Assembly (NCBI GenBank): GCA_963169105.1
Contig: OY720639.1
Location: 55,223,848-55,287,847, forward strand
Direction: 5' to 3'
Source: Ceriagrion tenellum
Lineage: Eukaryota > Arthropoda > Insecta > Odonata > Coenagrionidae
DNA: 64,000 nucleotides
Shown here: positions 51,801 to 60,800 of the stretch, in pieces
How positions within the stretch are numbered: the first letter of the stretch is position 1
How the letters are laid out: each line of letters starts with the position of its first letter
The notes under the pieces: generated by a model
Told to the model about the DNA's origin: nothing
What the model saw: only the letters and a program-made list of their open reading frames with translations
The model's database searches: none
Program-made: the position numbers and the translations under genes

Positions 51801-54800
51801 ACCAGCTGTTTTTCCACCCTATTACTAAATAATATTTAACTCATCACCTTTGTATAGTATTTATTTGAAACTTTCATCTTTAGTATAAATCAGATGGTGG
51901 ATTTTGAGGATATAACTTGCAATAGCTATAAATTTGATTTCTTTTATGAACTATAATCTCAATGAAACTGTAAACCACTTGTATTATTAGTAAATGTAAA
52001 AAAATGAGTATGTTCTAGAGAAGGGAGTGCCTAATAATCTTAAGGAGGAAGATTGTCCTGGATTCTTGCAATTGGCATTATGTGTTCTGATTGAAATTAT
52101 TTCAGTCAATACATTGTATCATATAGATAATCATGTTAGCTAACTTAAGTTTATTGTGAATTGAATAAGGAAATTAAGTAATTGAATAAGTATTTTAAAT
52201 AATCATCTTCATGAAGTTTTAATACATCGATGTCCTAAAAATTTACCTCTCATTCCATGTCATTTAATCCAATTACAAATTAATTGGTTGAGTGGCCATT
52301 GGTGAATAAATCCATTCCATTTGGAAGGGAATTATTCCCCATTTATTTGTGTGTTGTCCTCTTATTCCTGTGGCTTCTTTAAAATATTACACACCAAAAA
52401 TAGATATCTTAACATGTAGAAATAATAATGCTGGCTTGGAAAAGTCCTCGAGGACTCTTGTATTTTGCAACCCTGTTGCCAAAAACAAATGATCACTCAA
52501 ATTTTATAATTGAGATCCTGCCCTTAGTGCTATTTTGTCATAATGTGTTTTATTAATTTTATTTAATAAATTAATTAAATGCCAGAACGTATCTGATTTA
52601 GGCGTTGCACAAATGTGTGGATTCTTTTAGGAAATACAACTTTCTGCCCAAATTGTAACATTTAATATTCATTGAACCATTGTTTCTTAACTTTTCTCCT
52701 CTTTATTTTGGGTTTATGTTGAAAATTATGTCATTTAAAACTGTTTTAACTTTTAAAACTGTTTTAACTTAACTTTTTTTAATCTCTTTTTTGTCAGATC
52801 TTCATCAGCAGAACTCTCTGTCGCACTAGGCTCTCTTCTGGCTTTGTCAGTTCAGGCAAAGCATTGTGCCCTTGCTTCAGGTTTGGTTGAAGTGCTTGTT
52901 GTGAAGTGTCGGCAGTTGCATGCCTCCATTTTGTTGAGGGAAACCGAAGATTCATTGCTTACTCTTCCAAAGACTCCTAAAGGAGAAGTGGGGAATAGCC
53001 AGGTATGAAATGTAGACAGTAGTACCTGTTTCTCATGGTAAAATTTTCCAAATGAGAGAATTTTAGGACTTTTTAAGTGATGATGTTCAGCAGTATGTTA
53101 CTTTTGCATAAAAATTAATTTGGTTCACAGATTTCAATGCATAGGGGTCATTCATTATTGATATAAATTTGTGGTTACTACCAGCATGGAAAAATCATAG
53201 AAATTTGCTTTTCAAAGTCAAAATCTGATTGTTATCAATAAATCAGGAGTACCATTTTAGGCAATTTTTAGAACCATGCATGAATAAGGTATTATTCGAC
53301 ATTCAATAATTCATTATATCCATAAAATAAGCTTTCTCGTGAAGTAAGATCTGATGCTTTCCGGGATATGAGTTTCTCAAAATTTTCTAAGGCTTGCGTC
53401 TGAGTGAGTTGGTCCATGTTGGCAGACATTTCGATGCTCGACCCAAGCAATGAACTGTCGGCCAACATGAACCAACTCACTCGGACGGAAGCCCAAGAAA
53501 ATTTTGAGGAGCTTTCTGGTGCAAATATTCTTCAATCTCATACTGAGGGAGATGGAATGTTTGTTTCCCCTCAGATTTTGTGCAAATAATGCATGGCCCT
53601 CGTCATGGCTGAGAACAGAGAATAATAAAATGCCATTGAAAAGGAATCTGATTTTCCCACAGGGTGATTGTGGCAATGCTCTGTTTGTTGAGAAACCTTA
53701 TTCTCCCAAACTGAATCTATTAATATGTGGTGCTCCTATCGCTGCAATCTGTAAAATATACATTTTCCAAAGAGCAGATATTTTTACATGGGAAAGTCCT
53801 GGAACTTAATTATTTCTAGTCTCGAGCAAATCTGAAATTAATTTGTTAATATAGCATTTATAGTGGATGAGTGGTTTATTTAACGGCAAATGTTCTTTAG
53901 AAGGTGGCACTTAAGAGCAGGTCATTGTACAGTAGGAAGGAAGGGCGCTTTTCAAACAATATATCATTCAAAATTATTCCTGCATGAGGTAATTAGTCAT
54001 GTATTTTTCTTATCTGTGGCTATTCTTGAGCATCCATCTTTTCCCCTTTGTCATTTGATATGAGATTCCTGGAACAGAGCCACCGGTGTGACTTTCCTCC
54101 CTCAGGCATTTGGTGAAATAGAATGTTTTCACTGTGAGTGAGAATTCCTTTGCAGTCCTGGCATGTGATCCAGTATTGGGTATATCTCCAAGATTTTACT
54201 TATGTTCCCCATCATCAGAGCGATCGTCAGAGAAAACCTGGAATTATCAGGAAATTTTGGATTTCTCGAAAAGTCAGGGAATTCTCGTAACAGTCAAGGA
54301 AAAACTGGGATAGGAAATCCCAGGTAAGAAGAGCCCTCCCCACCTTTCACGCTCAACGCAATTATTGAATGGCCCCCTTAGCTCCCTCTCGAAGCATTTT
54401 AGTCAGGTCACAAACCACCTCTAATATGATATTCCTGAATATGATGCTGCCGTTGCTAATGGCCTCCTGTCTTCGCTCACTGTGGCGTGCTTACGTTTTG
54501 TTTGTTTATCCAAATATTTTTACATTTTTTGGTTCCCTCTTGCGATCAAGGGGTCATAACTGTGTTTATCAAATTGTTATTCGCTTCTGAAGTTCACTCG
54601 CGCCATCCAATTTTGATCCAGCCCAACAACTTGGCTTTGGTTTGTATTTTTCGTGCACCTTAGCTATACCTGTGCCGGAGTTCACCAGTAAATTGGCCAT
54701 TAACTTTCCCTTCAATGCCTTTCAGTAAACCTCAACTTCCCAGAACTACCATGATGTGCTACCTCTTTCTTGAAGAATTAGACATTGTCAATTTTTAATT

Positions 54801-57800
54801 TTACCCAAAGATACATACACGGCCGCGGAAGCAATATAAGCTCGCTCGCCTGGGTCACTCCAACACTCGCAATGGTTCACGGGACTCATTATAATGCAAT
54901 GGTTCACAGGACTCATCATAATGCAATACTCCTATATGTGTAATTCAATATCCTGCTGTAGGAAAACCTTTTGCTTAGGGAAATGTTGCAATTTTGTAGA
55001 CAATAGCACAGCTGCTGCGACGGTGTGGCAAGGCAGTGGTAGGTGGTGGAGAGGGGTGGACAGATACAAGATGGGGGGGTGGTGCTACTTAGAGACGGAT
55101 CATCGGAGAATCGGCGCTCTACTACTTTGTCCTTTCGGATCGTTCCATGCTTTAGGGTGTGTGTTTTTGTCACAGGGGAATAAGACCGAGTCAAGAGAAG
55201 AGCAATGTATTTAAATAATGATTCATAATACCAAGGACGTACATTTCTTTGCCTGACTGAATTCTAACTCTGGTTCAGGGTGGAAGGAGGGCTCGGGTGA
55301 CAGGGGGAATCGGCGAGACCACTAGCGTGGTCACAAGAATATAAATATGTTGAGGTACTGGGCTGAGGTGAGTTTGGACAATCAGCATCTTAAGGGTAGT
55401 GAGTGGGGGTGAGACAGTAGTGTCCTTTGCCTTGCAAGAGCATTCGGGGTTATGAATGGACACTTCTCGGTGTGAATGGGCATTTAGTCATACAGTTTTT
55501 GCGGTGCTCAGCATATATAAATGGGCCCTAATAGCTTGGATACCTCGAATCGCTTAGCTCAGCTGTGACCAAGCTTTAGCTATTAAATCTATTTTTGGTG
55601 GTTTTTCTAATATCTGTAACTTACTTTATATGTAAGATAAGTATTTTATAGCCCAAACTAAATTGAGGGTAAAAATATGTATTAAAATTGTGTATAATTT
55701 GGATGAGAGTTTAACTTATGAAGGTTTAATATATTTTTTTTCATTAGGATGTACTTGTAGCTTTTAATGTATTGATTTTTCTGAGTTTTGACGAAAATTT
55801 AATTGAGCAGAAATAAAATTGTCCAGTAATAGGTGACCTTTTGGTGATCGGTCAGTGAAATTGGTAAATCCATCAGGGAAAGGTCAGGGAATCTAAAAAT
55901 TGGATAGCAGGGGCCACCCTGATCATTGAATACTCATCATTGGTCATTCAATCCTAAGATTGGTTGACTGCAGCCCTCCACCCTTTCCTATCTAAAGACC
56001 CACACTTCCTGGTAACTCTTTCTATTTACTTTCCTCTTTATTTGGTCCATTAACTTATTCCTGGGTATTCCTCTAGGGGCTTTTTCCTCTATTTTACCTT
56101 CAATTATGTCCTTCACAAAACAATTGTGCCTCAAGAGTGTGTCCAATCCATCTGGTTCCTTATTCCTGTTTAGTGTTCCATTTTGTCCTTTAAGCAACTA
56201 CTTTTCTGTAAGCTTCCTCATTTCTTATTTTGTCCATCCATTTTATCTTCAGGATCCTCCTCCAGTACCAGGTTTCAAAGGCTACTATTCAGTTCTAGTC
56301 TGCTTTTCCAATGATCCATGCTTCCAATCCTTAGAGTGCCATGCTCCACACGAATGTTTTTGCGTACTATTTCCTGGTTTGTAGTCCTATATTCTTTGAG
56401 CACAGCAGTTGTGCTGAAATTGAATTCTGTAACTTAAAGTAAAATGGAAAGTGCTGAGATCTACCTAAAAAAACTTTCATTATATTTTCCTTTTGATTTT
56501 TTAACTATGAGGTCTGTCTTTCATTTTCTGCTTACATGATTGAAGATGCCTAGGCAATGGATGAAAGACATGGAACTACTTTTCCGGCTGATGACAAACT
56601 TTCTTCATTCTGGTGACTTTGGGGACAAGGCTACGGAACCAACCAATTGTCATGATGGCAATGTAGGTTTATCCCTGTGGATACTTTGCTGTGATGCTCT
56701 TAGTTTTTTCTTAAAATCTACTTTTGTCTTCACCCTTTCTATTACTTTATATTTTGCAGCCAGTAAAACTAGAGGCTGTGAGGATTGGTCTCCCAGATGT
56801 TTTGCACAAGCTGGGCACGTTTGCAATGCTGTCCACATTATTGTTCTCAGATTTCCTTAGGCTGCTGAATACTTTCACTACTGACTGCCCCCCAGGTTAG
56901 TAACATCATTGCATATACTTGACTCTATAGTTTTGTCTATCAGTATTGATTGGGATTTTTTGCAGAATTGTTTTTCCATGTAAAGAATTTTTCTTCTTCT
57001 TTCAAAATTAAAAATGGATCCACTGAAGAAATGTTACCTGTAATAAATTCTGTAATAACTAATGTGAGTAATTACCAAGGACATGCCCATCAATCAGGTC
57101 CAGGATGTTCGCAAAATGTTGATGGCAGGTCCTACAATGGTGGTGTACAAATTAATCACCTTTAGTGGTTATACTTATAATGCTTTAAACAAAATTGAGC
57201 TTGGATATTTTCCATGTCAGATTAAACTAAACCTAGAAGTCTTCACAGGGTTTAGTTGATATGGACACGGAAGCTTCATTAAAACCAATTGCAGATGTAA
57301 ACTTTGAAGTATATGTAGTGTGCTTAGGTAAAACAGTGATGAACAAAATAATATGCTGGCATTGTCTCGAACTCATGATCGAAGGATCATCAGTCATTTG
57401 TCGTAGCCCATGAGCCCTGTCTATTGCTATGACTGGCATGATTCAATAGTTTATATTTATGGGGAAATATTCAAAAGGCACTCCCCACATAAGTCTTGAT
57501 TGTGGGGACTTTAAAGCAAGGGAATTGAGCTACACGGCCTCACAAGGTAGCAAAAATAAATGAGTCTCCAATGGCCGTAAAAAAAAAGAAAAATTGGCAC
57601 CACTCGTCAAACATGCAACAAACAACACTTACTGTGTTGGTTTGCGGGAATGGGTATTCTACAGCGGAGACCAACCACAGCCTCTCCACCAGAATACCCT
57701 CCTGTGATGATTTACGGGAATGTTTCTTCCTTGCCAGTGACCACCACAGACACACACACTCAACCCAATTGGGATCCTTTTCAAGGGCTGATGGGACCTC

Positions 57801-60800
57801 GATAAGGATGCCTTCATAGGGCTAATGGGACCCTACTAAGGATGCCTGGTTATCACCACAATCACACTCACAAGCACTCAAATCACTCACTCACACACTC
57901 AGACGGGCCCAACGGGCATATTGCCAATGGAGAAAGGTTTCATATTTTTCTTTTTTCTGGACCAATTGTCATAAAGTCAGTGTCAAGTTTAAGGTAGTAC
58001 TTTCTTTACAGAAATGGTTTCAAATTACATGTATGAAAAGTACTGTACAGGATCTTGTGAGAATTTCACTAAATTACAATATTTTAATTGTTGTTGTTCT
58101 AGAAAATAATAATAATAATGTTTGTTTATTGCTCCAAAATATGAAATACAGAAAAAATACGAAGAATACAATATTAAGATATTCGGAGCTTTAGGTAACC
58201 TATAAGGCGAACCTGTGTTTAGGTTACCATCAATTAGAACTACGACCATACATTGTTACATTTAGAACAAGAAAAATATATAAATACCAACATTTCAAAT
58301 GAATTCCTTTTAACAAGTATGTTTACAAAAATAACAATTTTATTTAGTAAAATATATCTTCGATTTTTTCATAAGTAAATAGCCAGTTTTTAACATCTTT
58401 TAAAAAAGAAGCAAGATTAGGTGCACATTTGTACTCAGAAGGTAGTATGTTATACATTTTTGGCCCAATATATAAAAAACTTTGCCTGTACAGAGACAAT
58501 TTGGGCCTCGGCAAGGGTGTCAATATACTGTGAAAATTCCAGAAATCTGGCCTATTTGAGACAGGAATTTTAGCACCACTCCTCAGAAAAAACAATCTAA
58601 GTACTTTGTATACGTACAAATGCCGAAGTGGGAGGAATTTCAAATGTTGAAATAGCGGAAAGGATGGCTCATGACGATTCTTATTCTGAAAACTGTTAAT
58701 AACTCAAAAAGTACAACTTAGAGTTCATAATTTTCTCTTAACATAGAGCTATTATGAACTTACTCCTGAGAAAAATTAGTATTGGTGTTTTTTTGTTGTT
58801 TTATAGAAAAAATATTTAAAAATTTTGAAAAAAAATGCTCTGGTTCTTTTTATATGGCCAAAAACAACCATTTTCATTTTGATTGTTATAAAGCAACATC
58901 TTTCGAAGCCACCAATAATCGAGGAAATACTTATGGTAAAGTTTTTTATGTATATTTTATACATTGTGGTGGTAACCTTAAGTTGAAGATGAGGTATCAT
59001 GGCATCTTTAGAAAATGTTGTGGGCTAATGGGAGGTAAGGTTGACAAAGTCCTTGTTTGTCTGAAAACGTTGATGTAGTTTCTTTTGAGTGAAATGATTG
59101 TTATTTCACTATTCAACTAATGAAAAATTTGGATTGAAACAGATATTTTCCTCATAAAATCTTGCCAAAACTATTGTGTTAATTGTTGGTATGCAACCCG
59201 CTAGACATCCAACCTTTTCTAGTTAGATTGATTTTTTCATTCTGTTACCTCTGATATTTTTTATTCGCACTTTTCAAAATTATTTTTTAGTAAAGCATCT
59301 TACTCTGTAAGATTACTGCTGTGGCTGTATGCCTGAGTTAAGCTACTCTATAGAAAAACGTATGGTCTATTCATTGTGTTCATCAGTTTTGAGAGAAGTT
59401 TTGAATATCACGTGTTGCTGGTTGGGCTACTCAACCCAGATATCTCACAACCTGTTGTCAATATCTGGCTAAAAATTCATATTTATAAGCCTCTTTTTAA
59501 GGCCTAGGATAATGTGAAAATATGAAAGAATGAAGTGGATGAGGTCAGTTATTGCTCTCTTGGATATGGAGTCAACCTTATATTTTTGTGTGCATGGTTC
59601 CAAAACTAAATAGCTACTCAAATAACAGATGGAGGGGAAGTAGGCGTCATGACTTATTACATTGTCGTACAAGGGAAAAAGGGATCACAAGGAAAAAATC
59701 CTCTTCAGTAACTCTTGGCCCCTTAACTTTTGCACAAAGTGGTAGCAGGCAAAGAGGCTGCTGCAGCTGAAGAGTTGAATTAATGATAAATTCACATCTA
59801 CAGAATATTGGACCCTTGCTATAATCATTTACATCTCTGGATATACCTTGTATGTACAGAAGTTAGGTTCCATTTAAAGAGGAGGAGGATGCCTCGGTAG
59901 CTGAAATGGCTAAAGCACTGAGCTGGAAATCTAGGCATATAGTTTCGAGTCCTGGTCCAGATGAATGATTTTTCCTCTGTGGACTTCGGCACTTGTGTGC
60001 ATAGGTATGTCCATAAAAGTGTATCACTGACTCCTCCTCGCATTTCCTATTTCAGCCTGTCATAGTTTAGTTTACACATCTCAGGCCATGAGTGTTGGAC
60101 CACGCCAGAACCTTGCTCTTTCATCACTGCTCCATCTTCTGTGCGAATTGGCTCCTAAGGAAACAGATGCTCTGTTATTATTGCAAACTACTCATCAATC
60201 GAAGAAGGAGGAAAACTTAAACATTAATGCTTTAGTTAATGTCCTGAGTTTGATCCTTTCAATTTTAAGAAATGTTTGTGATGTTCCTGAGTGTCGCATG
60301 ATAATGGCAAAGGTATGTAAATTGTTTCTTCATCACTATAATAGAAGTAGTGGTTGAATATCCTTATATTTTATGAACACTAATGCCTTAAGTGTATAAA
60401 GAGCTCTGTCTGTTTCTTAATTTGATTGATCAGACAAACTAAATAATGATGTGCTATTATCAATCTATTATGGTGAGTTTTACTCACAGGTAATGTTCAG
60501 TATTCTCTTCTGGGGCCCTACACCCAATGCCAAAATAATATTTAAAATTCAAAAGAGATGTCGGTGGCTGATAGGTAAAGCTTCTCTCCATGCCCCATAT
60601 TGCCCCCTCTTTCAGAATTTTGGTATTTTACCTCTTCCCTGTATATACATGCTTGCTAAAATTATTTGTGCCTAGAAAAATCTTTCCAATTATGCCACTA
60701 ATGATGACATTCATAGTTACCATACAAGGAGCTCTGCTGACCTCCACCAAATGCAGGTTAGAACAAGAAACTCAAGTTATGCCCCAATGCATATGGGCCT

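Larger units (their letters stand above)
56896..60055 (+). other. rotatin intron 23
   Basis: 3160 nt, GTTAGT to CCTATTTCAG. It holds a 34-bp two-copy tandem repeat (GGGCTGATGGGACCTCGATA/GGGCTAATGGGACCCTACTA units near 57788-57855), CACTCA-rich sequence to 57900, a - strand LINE (58105-58690) and a SINE just before the acceptor. 58700-59880 shows nothing recognised. Confidence 0.6.

Noticed and set aside
57741..57900. CACACA/CACTCA-rich stretch considered as a CRISPR-like or regulatory array
   Set aside because: Simple-sequence repeat without regular spacers; a eukaryotic context makes CRISPR implausible.
59886..59962. Possible true tRNA gene
   Set aside because: A- and B-box-like motifs exist but the acceptor, D and T stems do not pair, and a SINE-like body follows.
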